Below are positions 10,401-16,724 of a stretch of 64,000 nucleotides of DNA, piece by piece. The translations under genes were made by a program, and so were the position numbers. The DNA lies in the NCBI RefSeq assembly GCF_040049295.1, contig NZ_JBDZDQ010000002.1:1-64000 (forward strand), written 5' to 3'. The DNA comes from Sphingomonas sp. KR3-1 (lineage in GTDB: Bacteria; Pseudomonadota; Alphaproteobacteria; Sphingomonadales; Sphingomonadaceae). The notes under the pieces are model-generated. The model saw only the letters and a program-made list of their open reading frames with translations, did no database searches and was not told the DNA's origin. Positions within the stretch are counted from its first letter, which is position 1, and each line of letters begins with the position of its first letter.

Positions 10401-11068
10401 TAGTTCGACGCGTTGACGCCGGTGGCGAAGCCGCTGATCGACGATCCGCCGATCTGGATGCTCGCGTTGACGCTCGAGATCGCATTGATGCCGGCGACCG
10501 CGGTGCCGTTGCCGATGAACGACTGGCTGTAGCCCGACGAATCGAAGCTGATATAGCCGCTCGGCGCGTTGAGGTTGATGCCGTAGCTGCCGGTGAAGAC
10601 CGACCCGCTCGAGGTGAGGCCCACGCCCATATTGGCGTTGGTCTGCACATAGAGCGCCGAACCGCCGCTCACCGTGGTGGTCAGGTTGTTGGCGCCGGCA
10701 AGCGTAAAACCGGTCGAGTTCAAGCCCGAGGTATAGCCGCGGATGTCCAGCGCGTTCGCGCTCGTGTTTCCGGTCGTGTCGTTGATCGTGACGCCGTTCG
10801 CCGTCAGCACGGTGGCCTGGGTGAGGTTGCTGATCGCTACGCTGCCGCCGCTGGCGGTCTGGTTGTTTACCGTGGGGCTCCCGCCCGAGGCGGTGATGGT
10901 GCCGCCGGCCGTGGGCGAGGCGATCGTCTGCGCCGCGGCGGGGAGCGCCAGGCCGATGCCGATCAGCGCGGTGGTGCCGAGCAGTGCCTTGCGCCGGCGC
11001 TTGCCGGCAGTGCCGCTACGAACGAACGAACCGCTCGACGCCTGTGCGTCGCGACCAAAAAGCGCCAT
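1..11068 (-). CDS. Giant repeat-rich autotransporter/adhesin, N-terminal part (3' end outside window)
   Basis: The minus-strand frame from the ATG at 11068 reads as coherent repeat protein to position 2; I saw no stop, giving 3689 codons before the left edge. A GGGGG Shine-Dalgarno-like stretch lies about 9 bases before the ATG. Residues 1-47 form an extended signal peptide (KRRRK, hydrophobic core, cleavage near AAAQ-T). The rest is Gly/Ala/Thr/Asn/Ser-rich beta-helix-like sequence with phrases such as NAGTITG, NNGGTI and TGTGTLTLNGINTYTG, the style of autotransporter-associated beta-strand repeats, plus modules containing GAGNDTL or GGGNDTLNW. It should be exported by Sec and displayed or released as an adhesin or autotransporter passenger. 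The beta-barrel that would prove type V secretion is not in the window. Very long antisense open frames over it are artefacts of GC-rich repeats. Export and repeat class are confident; function is not. Confidence 0.88.
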   Translation of the reverse strand, partial: MALFGRDAQASSGSFVRSGTAGKRRRKALLGTTALIGIGLALPAAAQTIASPTAGGTITASGGSPTVNNQTASGGSVAISNLTQATVLTANGVTINDTTGNTSANALDIRGYTSGLNSTGFTLAGANNLTTTVSGGSALYVQTNANMGVGLTSSGSVFTGSYGINLNAPSGYISFDSSGYSQSFIGNGTAVAGINAISSVNASIQIGGSSISGFATGVNASNYYGTGFISTGGSINATSTGILLNATGGNNSVNSQSAITAATGISSTAAGDATGATTITTSGGGTINSSSANLGTGINAVSAGRVAITVGAAIGNATAFARGIEAQASATTGNAINVNANVTAGTAGIYTSTGGAFAITVANGATVQAAQGIYDQVGSTVVNNGSIVSSGTGVSLLAGGSFTNNGSLTGGILLNGTTAASVTLANGSTTTGNLVSNGSGLHTITIAGALTGNYDASTGTGIDSVTLAATGSISGTVSLGGGSDNFNWQGGTLGGVVDGGAGTNYFTAQIGAGNSASLDVSKTPTNFSQRALQSGTLTLIGSTAASGNYWQIATDTTLNFATTAFNVAGGASYAVSAYGGTVNVLAGATVTGLNNFAASLGTSAVTFSNAGTISVDGNIFLSNGARIDVTNSGTMTAASYGGVSFASGGGTLTNIGTITGGSFTASNLGAAVSATTASVTINNNGSGILQTSTGGPYTVVLGTGGGTITNQASAIIRQVAANRNAAIYSTGITTIANDGTISTAATGAFDAITVTNRLTLTNSGSITAAAASGVSFTGANSAVTNNGGTITGGSDTSFGYGVQSSGTATGTVTNSAGLITGGRGGLLVNSTSLTVDNSAVIRGTDAASYGIRQADGVVTVNNIGATSVIAGLTNGITAPDYTITKVNNAGTIGTGTVSGGTFTAGGTADAIKVYSSTITNSGTIDGAAGGIVASAFLALYNTGTITGRGTGTGNFDGVTVQGNATIVNGGTITGGGYAGIYAGAGTITNAAAGHIIGASTAGVSLAGAATFVNYGSATSTGGVGVISGNVLVNVNLQAGSTTGNITLGTGNDTLSIFNGRGTAGAATVDSTSGITLQNAGTLAAASFGTVDLGTGTNTLALLGTGDGTAANGAAGTYNLGSIATASILTKGDTGTWTLTGTASGGLTTGVINANGGTLVFSGTGLTGGIYLRSGVIRATTTTAFGTGTIHAIDPTIQFGATGTYANAISLEVVVPASSDPTILSADAGVTATLTGLISRGAGDVTQYVTIGGNGTIVLANTGNSWTGVTAINAGATLQGATNTISGSSFANAGTLAFSQNFDGSFTGNISGAGAVQINVPSHILTLNGANTYSGATNVVAGTLSVSGGLAIGDTSAVSVASGATLSLASGETVGSLTGAGTANVLANRLTVGGDNASTTFSGAIIDTTPVAYIGSWVVSDGPAWSTNPPTYTAQQAAALLFGGNASDYRTSTAGSSTATINDLAWYNAYGASPTAYVQASATYRVDNNTAGYNFQGDTSAYVQDHTDPTRINYAFTGGLHLGGGLTKTGTGTLTLNGINTYTGLTSILGGTLAISGGSAISDAGSVDVGAGATFSVLSAETIASLNGAGSTVLSGGNLTLANAAGTYSGTIGGTGALALTGGALTLGGAASQSGGVTMAGGTSLTVGSTGSINAGSANGITNSAGTITVVNSGAIAGGTGNSIFASAGTITNNAGGTLSGLVLFNGTGASSVTNSGTTAAIGATGGGTLTITNNAGGLVARTFTGSAIDLTNSALSLTNAGDIVGYSWGVVGRNAADSITNSGRILTGTLASGYGSAATISGGEAISLNGGGGTVLNQTGGTIDGGSYGILATGGASITNQVNGFIRGGTAAINIAGTTTISNAGSITSTGNYGIVASGTGTITSSGIISGTAGGINLTNTAGTMTVSLLQSSTTGAIVTANNGTHAVTIAGSLGGYNASSGSGIDTLTLAATGSIAGTVQLGAGNDGFTWRGGSFTSIDAGAGTDSFASDLGTGVSGSLSLASLTNFEVHTNQTGNLTLTGNRAGGIGWAVSGGTLTLSGSLTNTNGSAVTLNGTGTQLTVNNGATLSSANGQAVASSTAGTSLVNNGTITGVGNAINATASFTLTNAGTINGNVALGTGADTVTLNGGAVNGAINLGGGNDTLNWYGGTFTSADGGTGTDVFNVNTGVASTLNVANLTGFETQNLQSSSLTLVGTQSGQAGWTLGTSTTLNIGTGGFADLSTSGSAATLNNSNATVNVNWNSTVGGDTVTIAGNASGIAATVNNDGTINAGSAGAISLQGASGQVNNTGTITALAPADNYALITLAGPNSSLVNSGTITGVTSATANINAAVNLTSFNGIVDNQDGGEITGQAGIYMGGTNAQITNAGTITATIGNGVTLSQGGRLINSGAISGGSVAESGWGVLVGSGAATIENSGTITGGSAGAIALNSASAISVSLQAGSTVNGDIVSTGGGSRNVTISGALNGSYLSTGAGIDNLVLTDGGSITSADLGDGDDTFTYYGGTIAGMIDGGAGNDTLFADFGSGNSGTVNLTSFTNFEGIGLLSGNLTLSGPSTSPGTAIYAGNGAPSGEITFDGTSNITGDIYVNGGSIRAESDGAFGSGTIHMIDPTATFGASGTFGNTISLEVVTPSSANPSTLNADAGVIANLTGAITTGTGAGVDPDQDLVIGGQGTIVLSNSANSWSGTTTINAGATLQGTSGTISGTSIVTNGTLAYVQPTSGIVFQDISGTGAVTVSGLAAGEALTYAGAATNDQGFQVLDGSTLINAGSITTTSADAVSLAGGGSFLNQGSVTGSVSGSGAADALVSNSGAIFGVLYNGGTGLLTVDNQASGTIEGGSSAAFIGNGAIHLINDGNVSGGYAGVYLNNAATVIDNGGTIIGGAFGVGGYTLNAGSAGVTLQAGGTVNNQAGGTIAGDGVGIASNGGLTLTNAVGGTITGSIGVNVTSGSANITNAGTIASSGTDYAIGLQGGGTIVNSGTIAGGTNGTAIVSNGTLSLTNQAGGTLTGLIQSDGATTIDLQAGSTTNGAIQLFGNADSTLSIAGSYTGTVNLGGGNDTLILFSDATIGANSSFNGNGGTDALVLAGTGNATLDVTNVANFDSRTMEGTGVWTLTGFDSSNNNWAIDSGTIVAAGGSAIGDASIVTISAPGTLGLASNETIGTLAGAGNVALGGNTLALSGTGSFDGTIAGTGGVAVLSGASLTLNGASSYTGTTTVGGTLALGASNILADGSSLVVQQGGVLDLGANSDTVAAASLAGTVNGTGTLSTTGTTFLNGATVNANLAGSGLLLNGGGTSVLNGTAAQTTVVVSAGTLTLGASNRLADTATVTVSSGATLNLGGFNDTVGGLALSGTLNGFGTLTAAEYDLNGATVNANLGTGTLVQMGGNSTLSGKSATGVVAINAGTLNLGASNRLADNAAVSIASGATLNLGAFNDTVGTAAIGGYLNGTGTLSANIVQLDTALVNANVAGTLVQHSGTSVLNGTATSATVAIDGGILILGASDRISDNATVTIASGAVLDIGNFNDTVGIVAVGGQLNGTGGTLTASEYQLNGAAVYANLGAGNLYQLGGTSYLGGTSAAANVSVQAGTLALGAANRLADTATVMVASGATLDLGGFSDTVGTLGLNGTLAGSGTLTAGQYQLTGATVNANLGTGTVFNLGGSSVLNGTSAATAVAVNGGTLALGAA
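6522..6842 (-). other. Non-repetitive domain embedded in the giant adhesin
   Basis: This stretch of about 107 residues breaks the Gly/Thr/Asn-rich repeat pattern. It contains aromatic and charged residues otherwise rare in the protein, including YTAQQAAALLFGGNASDYR, INDLAWYNAYG, ATYRVD and GDTSAYVQDHTDPTR. The AAALLFGG...DY...AWY pattern recalls, from memory, the N-terminal region of some secreted PEP-CTERM proteins of Proteobacteria. Beta-strand repeats resume on both sides in the same frame, so it looks like an inserted globular module. Its function is unknown. Confidence 0.55.
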
Positions 11069-11150
11069 TGTCTGAACCCCCGGGGATCGAAAAAATAAGA
11101 GCCGCAAGGGGCGCGAAGAGCGCAGTCCGACGACTTAACCTGCGCGCACT

Positions 11151-11178
11151 ACAGTATTTTTCCGATTAACCTCTTGAA
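11151..11178 (-). promoter_or_regulatory. Candidate promoter of the giant adhesin gene
   Basis: On the minus strand a TTCAAG hexamer (11178-11173) is followed after 16 bases by TACTGT (11156-11151), about 80 bases before the adhesin start codon. The match to a sigma70-type promoter is only moderate and is based on position and AT content. Confidence 0.25.
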
Positions 11179-11366
11179 TGGACGTGTCATCGCTTGTCTG
11201 TATGCGTCATCGGCGTGGGAATTTTTTCGAATTGTGCTGGCGCCTTGCACGACCTGCGCTGCGAGCGGGCAGTCGCCACTTTGGGTCACGAACCCCGGAT
11301 CCCGGCTTGTCGGCCAGCCTCCACCTCGAGAAGCTGATGCCCATGCCCGGGATAGAATGTTTATTC

Positions 11367-11381
11367 TTCAATTAATGAAAT
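11367..11381 (+). promoter_or_regulatory. Candidate LysR operator upstream of the LysR gene
   Basis: The dyad TTCA-N5-TGAA (11367-11379) has the T-N11-A form typical of LysR-family boxes and overlaps ATTAATGAAAT (11371-11381). It lies about 165-175 bases before the LysR start. A near copy, ATTAATGTAAT, lies before the adjacent TonB-receptor gene (12472-12482). Binding by this regulator is an inference. Confidence 0.4.
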
Positions 11382-11544
11382 TCGCTAACCTATACTGGCT
11401 TCGTGCAGGGGGGGCTTTCTGCATGGATTCGAAGATTTCCCGGGAGAGGCGAGTTGGGATTGCCGGCCGGCGGGTGTGCTGCACGACAGCGCGCGCGTCT
11501 GTGCGCTTGAGGGGGCGTGGCCGGCGCAAAGGGGGGCGTTGCGA

Positions 11545-12447
11545 GTGCGTTTGCGGCAGATCGAAGTTTTCCACGCAGTCTATGTCAACGGATCCATCAG
11601 CGCGGCGGCACGGACGCTGAACGTCTCGCAGCCGGCGGTCAGCAAGGTGCTGCACCACACGCAGGACCAGCTGGGGCTCAGGCTGTTCCATCTCGTGCGC
11701 GGAAGGCTGGTGCCGACGGCGGAGGCCCATGCCCTGGCGCGCGAAGTGAGCGATGTGTACGGCCGGGTCTCGTCGCTCCAGCAGGCGATCCGCAACCTCA
11801 AGAGCGCGGGGCTGGGCGGGCATCTGCGCATCGCGGTGGTGCCCTCGCTCGGGCTGGCGGTGGCGCCGCTGGCGGTGGCGCGCTTCCGCGACGAGTTTCC
11901 CGACGTCACCTTCGACGTGCAGACGCTGCACCATGTCGATCTCTTCCGTGCGCTGTACGAGCGCGAATGCGACATCGCCTTCGCCTATGATCCGCCCGCG
12001 CATCCGCGGATGAAGCGGGTGACGCTGGCCAAGGGCAGGCCGATGCTGCTGGTCCACGAAGCGAGCTATCCCGATCTGCCCGATCCCGTGCCGCTCAAGC
12101 GCCTGGAAACCGAGGACCTGATCGGGCTGGGCACCACTGGCCCGGTGGGCGACCTGGTCGCCGCCGAGATCGACCGGCAGCAGCTGATGATCCGCGAAGT
12201 GGTGTCGGCGCAGACCTTCTACATCGCCGCGGCGGTCGCGCGGTACGGACGGGGCATGACGATCATCGACGAGTTCACTGCGCGTGCCTGTGCGGGGGAC
12301 GGGATGGGCTTCCGCGCGCTCGAGCCGAGGATGGAATTCGCAGTCCAATATGTATTCCTAGAAGATATACCTCCAACGCCTATGGCTAAGAAGTTTGTAG
12401 AGATGTTTCGCAAGGCATTGATCGAACAGCAGGTCGGCTCCGGGTGA
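11545..12447 (+). CDS. LysR-family transcriptional regulator
   Basis: The predicted 300-aa cytoplasmic DNA-binding regulator starts with an N-terminal winged helix-turn-helix (residues 1-60: LRQIEVFHAVYVNGSISAAA, then LNVSQPAVSKVLHH), followed by a periplasmic-binding-protein-like effector domain. I chose the GTG at 11545 because the LysR homology begins there and an AAAGGGGGG ribosome-binding site lies upstream; an ATG at 11476 would add 23 unconserved residues. The gene is divergent from the giant adhesin and followed by the TonB-dependent receptor, so those two are its likely targets. The effector cannot be read from sequence. The last ~30 codons are clearly more AT-rich than the rest of the gene. 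Confidence 0.93.
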   Translation: MRLRQIEVFHAVYVNGSISAAARTLNVSQPAVSKVLHHTQDQLGLRLFHLVRGRLVPTAEAHALAREVSDVYGRVSSLQQAIRNLKSAGLGGHLRIAVVPSLGLAVAPLAVARFRDEFPDVTFDVQTLHHVDLFRALYERECDIAFAYDPPAHPRMKRVTLAKGRPMLLVHEASYPDLPDPVPLKRLETEDLIGLGTTGPVGDLVAAEIDRQQLMIREVVSAQTFYIAAAVARYGRGMTIIDEFTARACAGDGMGFRALEPRMEFAVQYVFLEDIPPTPMAKKFVEMFRKALIEQQVGSG

Positions 12448-12469
12448 GCCCATAACCCAGCGTTATGTA

Positions 12470-12482
12470 ACATTAATGTAAT
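12470..12482 (+). promoter_or_regulatory. Candidate LysR operator upstream of the TonB-dependent receptor
   Basis: The 10-bp perfect palindrome ACATTAATGT (12470-12479) overlaps ATTAATGTAAT (12472-12482), which matches 10 of 11 bases of the element before the LysR gene. It sits about 115-125 bases before the receptor start in an AT-rich stretch likely to hold the promoter. An AACCCA...TGGGTT inverted pair flanks it. Confidence 0.4.
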
Positions 12483-12596
12483 CTTGGGTTTGCTCGCAGC
12501 CATTTCGGATCAATCGTTAACCCCATCGATCGTGCTCGCCAGGGGCCGCCATTTCCGGCGGTAGCGCGCGCGAAGCGAAAACGGGGTGGGCTACAT

Positions 12597-15500
12597 ATGA
12601 TCGTTGGGGTCAGGGTTCGGCGCGCATGCATGTGCGGCGCGTCGATGTTTGCGTTCGCAACTGCACAGGCGCACGCGCAGGATGCGCAATCGGTCGCGGC
12701 GTCGCCGCAGCCGCAGCAGCAGCAGCAGGAAAAGCCGGAGCGCGAGCCTGCCGAGCCTTCCGCGAACATCGTCGTCGTCGGCAGCCAGATCCGCGGGGCG
12801 CAGATCGAGGGCATCCTGCCGGTAACCGTGGCCGACCGGGACGATATCGACGCGCAGGCGGCGACGGACGGCGACGACCTGTTCCGCGCCATTCCGCAGA
12901 ATGGCGATGTCGCGTTCAACGAATCGCGCGACACCGGCGGCATCAACGATGCCCGCGGCGACGTCGGTTCGGTCAATTTGCGCGGATTGGGTACCGGAAA
13001 CACGCTGGTACTGCTCAACGGCCGCCGTCTGGTGCTCCACCCCGGTGTGCAGGCCGAGAACCTCATCCCCGTCGTCAGCGTCAACACCAACGCCATTCCG
13101 GTGACGGGCGTCGAGCGCGTCGAGGTGCTGCTCGAGGGCGCTGCGGCAATCTACGGCACCGATGCAGTGGCGGGCGTGGTCAACACCGTGCTGAAGACTC
13201 GCTTCGACGGTCTCACCATCGACACGACGGTCGGCCAGACCGACGGCACGCAGCAGACCGAGCGCCAGGTCAACTTCGAATGGGGCAAGACCTTCAACGG
13301 CGGCCGCACCAACATCTCGCTCTTCGGCACCTACAACAAGCGCGACCCGCTCTATGCGAGCGAGCGCCGCAATTCGCGCTCGAGCGACCTGCGCCCGCTG
13401 GTCGCCGACACGGCCTTTGCCGGGGACGGCGATTTCGACAATCGCAGTCTCGATACGATGTGGGGCGAATTCGTCCGCCTCGATTCGAACTACCAGCAGG
13501 TGACGACCGTCGCCCGCTACAATGGCACCGCGCTTACCACGAGCGGCACCTTCCATGTCCAGCCTTCGAGCAACGAGGGCTGCATCGCGCCGGCCGGCAA
13601 CGGCATCTGCTTCGACAACAGCGTGCTTTCGACGGCAAGCACCGACGCCAACCTGAAGTACAACACCAATGCGGATCGCACGATCCAGGGCGGCAACGAG
13701 CGGCTGAACCTGTTCGGCTTCGTCAACCATGAGTTCAGCGCCAGCCTGAACTTCTATGGCGAGCTTGGCTTCTACAAGTCGGACTTCAATTCGCAGCGCG
13801 AGCAGGAAACCCCGCTCGCCACCCAGCGCCTGATCATCCCCGCCACCGCCTATTGGAATCCGTTCGGCGTCGCCGGCAGCCCCAACCGGCTGCCGGGGCT
13901 AACCGGCGTATCGACGGACGGCGTCGCGCTCGAGTTGCAGGACTATCGGTTCGTCGATGCCGGGCCGCTCAACATCAACGTGAAGAACACCACGCTGCGC
14001 TTCCTCGGCGGCCTGCGCGGCAATTTCGGCCATTTCGACTTCGATACCGCCGCACTCTATTCGCGCGCCGACACGACCGACACGATGGAAACGATCAGCA
14101 TGACGCTGCTCCAGCAGTCGATCGCGGGCACCACGGCGGCGGCGTACAATCCGTTCAACGGCGGCGATCCCAGCAATCCGGGCAGCGTCGACAGCACGCC
14201 CAACCCGCGCGCGACGATCGACAGCTTCCTGGTCGACGTCTATCGCAAGAACAGCACCACGCTGGCGCTGTGGGACTTCAAGATCTCCAACGCGCGCCTG
14301 CTCCGCCTGCCCGGCGGCAATGTCGGCTTCGCCGCCGGCGTCGAGGTGCGGCGCGAGACCTATCGGGACGATCGCGATCCGCGCCTCGACGGCACGATCA
14401 CCTACACCGCGCTCGACGGCACCAAGAACGGCAGCGACGTGATGGGCGCCAGCCCGACGCCGGATTCGGGCGGCGGCCGCACGGTGGAATCGGCGTTCGT
14501 CGAGCTTGCCGTGCCGCTGGTCTCGCGCGGGATGCACGTGCCCTTCGTCCGCAGCCTGGCGATGCAGCTGGCCGGCCGCGTCGAGAATTACACCAGCTTC
14601 GGCATGATCGCGAAGCCCAAGGTGGCGGTGGGCTGGACGCCGATCGATGGCCTGCAGTTCCGCTCTGCCTGGTCGCTCGGCTTCCGCGCGCCGAACCTGC
14701 CGCAGCTCTTCGAGAACGGCGTCCAGCGCAGCAACACCCGCACCGACTGGATCAATTGCGAAGCCGATGTCCGCGCCGGCCGGATCGCGAACTTCGATGC
14801 CTGCACCCGCTCGGTGGCGGTGGTGTCGAACCGGTCGGGCAGCCAGTCGCTCAAGCCGGAGGAGTCGAGCAACTTCACCGCCGGCGTGGTGTTCCAGCCG
14901 CCGATGCCGGCGGGCCTGGGTCGGCTGACCTTCACCGTGGACTATTGGCGGATCCACCAGACCAACCTCATCGGCCTGTTCGGGGACAACAATGCCCTGA
15001 CCCTGGATTATTATCTGCGGCTCAAGGGCTCGTCCAACCCGCTCGTACAGCGCGACACGCCGACCGCGACGGAGATCGCCAACTATGCCGGCACCGGGCT
15101 CACCGCGCCGGGCCGCGTGATCCAAGTGATCGACGACTACGCCAATCTCAACCCGCGCACCGTGCGCGGGCTCGATCTCGCCATGGCGTACCGCCTGCAC
15201 AAGACCCCGATAGGCGACTTCGACTTCAAGGTGAACGCGGCGCACCTGATCGAATTCTATCAGGATCCCGATGCGCAGAAGGCGACGCTGATCGCCGCCC
15301 AGGCATCGGGCGCGATCGATGCGACGATCCCGATCAGCGGCGCGGAGAGCCTGTTGCGGCAGAATGGCCGACCGACCTGGCGCTTCACCAGCACGATCAC
15401 CTGGCGCAAGGACGGGTGGGGCCTGGGCTATTACAACAGCTATGTCGGCAGCGTGGAGGACACCTCCGCCTCGCTCCCGGATGGCACGCTCTGGGAAGTG

Positions 15501-15704
15501 AGCGACGTGCTGACCCACAACCTCTATGGGCAGTACAGCTTCGGCCGCAAGGCAGGCGTGCTCAGCAACACCCGGTTCCGGATCGGCGCGCGCAACCTGC
15601 TGAACACGCTGCCGCCGATCGCCGACGGCTCCTATGGCTATCTCGGCGAGCTGCACAGCATCCGCGGGCGTTACATCTACGCCTCGATCCGCAAGCGGTT
15701 CTGA
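12597..15704 (+). CDS. TonB-dependent outer-membrane receptor
   Basis: This 1035-aa protein imports a ligand across the outer membrane using TonB energy. It has a signal peptide (cleavage near AQAHA-Q, about residue 27), a Gln/Pro/Glu-rich linker and a TonB-box-like NIVVVGSQIRG. A plug domain follows (VNLRGLGTGNTLVLLNGRRL, VERVEVLLEGAAAIYGTDAV), then a long beta-barrel ending in an aromatic-terminated strand (YIYASIRKRF). The ATG at 12597 has ACGGGGTGGG upstream. A secreted hydrolase begins 11 bases downstream, so the two are probably co-transcribed. The plug wording is that of the large receptors common in Sphingomonadales and Caulobacterales that take up carbohydrates, peptides or other non-siderophore ligands. 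The actual ligand is unknown. Confidence 0.95.
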   Translation: MIVGVRVRRACMCGASMFAFATAQAHAQDAQSVAASPQPQQQQQEKPEREPAEPSANIVVVGSQIRGAQIEGILPVTVADRDDIDAQAATDGDDLFRAIPQNGDVAFNESRDTGGINDARGDVGSVNLRGLGTGNTLVLLNGRRLVLHPGVQAENLIPVVSVNTNAIPVTGVERVEVLLEGAAAIYGTDAVAGVVNTVLKTRFDGLTIDTTVGQTDGTQQTERQVNFEWGKTFNGGRTNISLFGTYNKRDPLYASERRNSRSSDLRPLVADTAFAGDGDFDNRSLDTMWGEFVRLDSNYQQVTTVARYNGTALTTSGTFHVQPSSNEGCIAPAGNGICFDNSVLSTASTDANLKYNTNADRTIQGGNERLNLFGFVNHEFSASLNFYGELGFYKSDFNSQREQETPLATQRLIIPATAYWNPFGVAGSPNRLPGLTGVSTDGVALELQDYRFVDAGPLNINVKNTTLRFLGGLRGNFGHFDFDTAALYSRADTTDTMETISMTLLQQSIAGTTAAAYNPFNGGDPSNPGSVDSTPNPRATIDSFLVDVYRKNSTTLALWDFKISNARLLRLPGGNVGFAAGVEVRRETYRDDRDPRLDGTITYTALDGTKNGSDVMGASPTPDSGGGRTVESAFVELAVPLVSRGMHVPFVRSLAMQLAGRVENYTSFGMIAKPKVAVGWTPIDGLQFRSAWSLGFRAPNLPQLFENGVQRSNTRTDWINCEADVRAGRIANFDACTRSVAVVSNRSGSQSLKPEESSNFTAGVVFQPPMPAGLGRLTFTVDYWRIHQTNLIGLFGDNNALTLDYYLRLKGSSNPLVQRDTPTATEIANYAGTGLTAPGRVIQVIDDYANLNPRTVRGLDLAMAYRLHKTPIGDFDFKVNAAHLIEFYQDPDAQKATLIAAQASGAIDATIPISGAESLLRQNGRPTWRFTSTITWRKDGWGLGYYNSYVGSVEDTSASLPDGTLWEVSDVLTHNLYGQYSFGRKAGVLSNTRFRIGARNLLNTLPPIADGSYGYLGELHSIRGRYIYASIRKRF

Positions 15705-15715
15705 GGGGGCGGGCG

Positions 15716-16648
15716 ATGAAGGGCATCCTCCCCCGCGCGGCGCTGGCCGTGCTCTCGCTCCTCGCCGCCGCGCCGGCGCTCGCTCAGGTGGCGGCCGGCG
15801 ATTCGGAAGCCGATGAGGCACCGGTTGCGGAGAAGGCCTCGGCCGAGGCCAAGGTGAAGGTCGAAAGCGTCAAGTTCCTCAGCGCCGACGGCAAGAACAT
15901 GATCAACGGCTATGTCTTCACCGCCGAGGGTGGGACGGGGCGCAAGCCGGCGATCGTGATGGAGCATGGCCGCGGCGGCGCCTATTCGAGCCTCGCCGAC
16001 GGTGTCTACAACGCCGATACGCTGTCCTCGCGCCACAAGATGTGGGGCAGGCTGTGGGCGCGGCGCGGCTATGTGGCGATCATGGTCGATGATTTCGGCC
16101 CGCTGGGCTATCCCCAGGGCTTCGGGCGCTTCACCTACAACAGCCGCCCCGCCGAGCTCGACGAAGTCACCAACCGGCCGCTCCACGCCTATGGCGCGCT
16201 TAAATATCTGAAGACGCGCAGCGACGTGGATCCCAGGCGGATCGGGCTGATGGGCTGGTCGAACGGCGGCAGCCTGACGCTGGCGGCGATGGCGAACGAC
16301 AAGCCCGAGGGGATCAAGGCGGCCGGCTTCCAGGCCGGCGTCGCCTTCTATCCCGGCTGCGGGCTGAAGAACCGCTTCGATCGGACCGGCTACAAGCCGT
16401 ACAACCCGGTGCTGCTGATGATCGGCACCGGCGATGCCGAGGTATCGCCCACCTTGTGCGAGCGGCTCGTGTCGCACAGCCGCAGCAGCAAGGGCGATAT
16501 CGAGATCGTGCTCTACAAGGATGCCGAGCACAGCTTCGATACGCCCACCAAGTCGCGCCAGTCCGTACCCGCCAACGCGGCGGCCAAGGACGACGCGATC
16601 GCGCGCACGCTCAGCTTCTTCGACGAGAAGCTGAAGCCGCGTCCCTGA
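15716..16648 (+). CDS. Secreted dienelactone hydrolase-family alpha/beta hydrolase
   Basis: This 310-aa protein begins with a clear signal peptide (MKGILPRAALAVLSLLAAAP, cleavage near ALAQ), so it is periplasmic or secreted. The alpha/beta-hydrolase triad is visible: nucleophile Ser in GWSNGGS, Asp in GTGDAEVSP and His in DAEHSF. An oxyanion-type EHGRGG follows the first core strand. The domain resembles the dienelactone hydrolase family, whose members hydrolyse esters, lactones and sometimes peptide-like substrates. It starts 11 bases after the TonB-receptor stop with a GGGGGCGGGCG ribosome-binding region, so it probably acts on the receptor's ligand or a precursor of it. The substrate cannot be told from sequence. 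Confidence 0.88.
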   Translation: MKGILPRAALAVLSLLAAAPALAQVAAGDSEADEAPVAEKASAEAKVKVESVKFLSADGKNMINGYVFTAEGGTGRKPAIVMEHGRGGAYSSLADGVYNADTLSSRHKMWGRLWARRGYVAIMVDDFGPLGYPQGFGRFTYNSRPAELDEVTNRPLHAYGALKYLKTRSDVDPRRIGLMGWSNGGSLTLAAMANDKPEGIKAAGFQAGVAFYPGCGLKNRFDRTGYKPYNPVLLMIGTGDAEVSPTLCERLVSHSRSSKGDIEIVLYKDAEHSFDTPTKSRQSVPANAAAKDDAIARTLSFFDEKLKPRP

Positions 16649-16666
16649 CCTGACCCATCTCCAGCG

Positions 16667-16686
16667 GGAAGGGTCGCGATCCTTCC
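16667..16686 (+). terminator. Weak hairpin after the dienelactone hydrolase gene
   Basis: GGAAGG (16667-16672) and CCTTCC (16681-16686) form a 6-bp stem around an 8-base loop in the 76-bp gap before the autotransporter gene. There is no U-tract, so it may be a pause or mRNA-processing element and not a terminator. Confidence 0.3.
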
Positions 16687-16724
16687 GGCACCTTCACTGC
16701 ATTTCCGTTTTCCGGGGGATCACC

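Larger units (their letters stand above)
11069..11544. other. Divergent intergenic region between the giant adhesin and the LysR gene
   Basis: This 476-bp region is more AT-rich than its surroundings and holds no convincing gene; short open frames in it lack homologous-looking content. It must contain the promoters of both divergent genes. A weak promoter candidate for the adhesin (11151-11178) and an AT-rich dyad (11367-11379) are listed separately. Confidence 0.6.

Noticed and set aside
1..11068. CRISPR array because of repeated DNA
   Set aside because: Repeats are translated, diverged, about 276 bp long and in frame; there are no short identical repeats with unique spacers and no cas genes.
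13853..16648. A single frame joining TonB-receptor region to the downstream hydrolase, suggesting a fusion
   Set aside because: The part before 15716 is out-of-frame noise over the receptor gene; a signal peptide and ribosome-binding site start the hydrolase at 15716.
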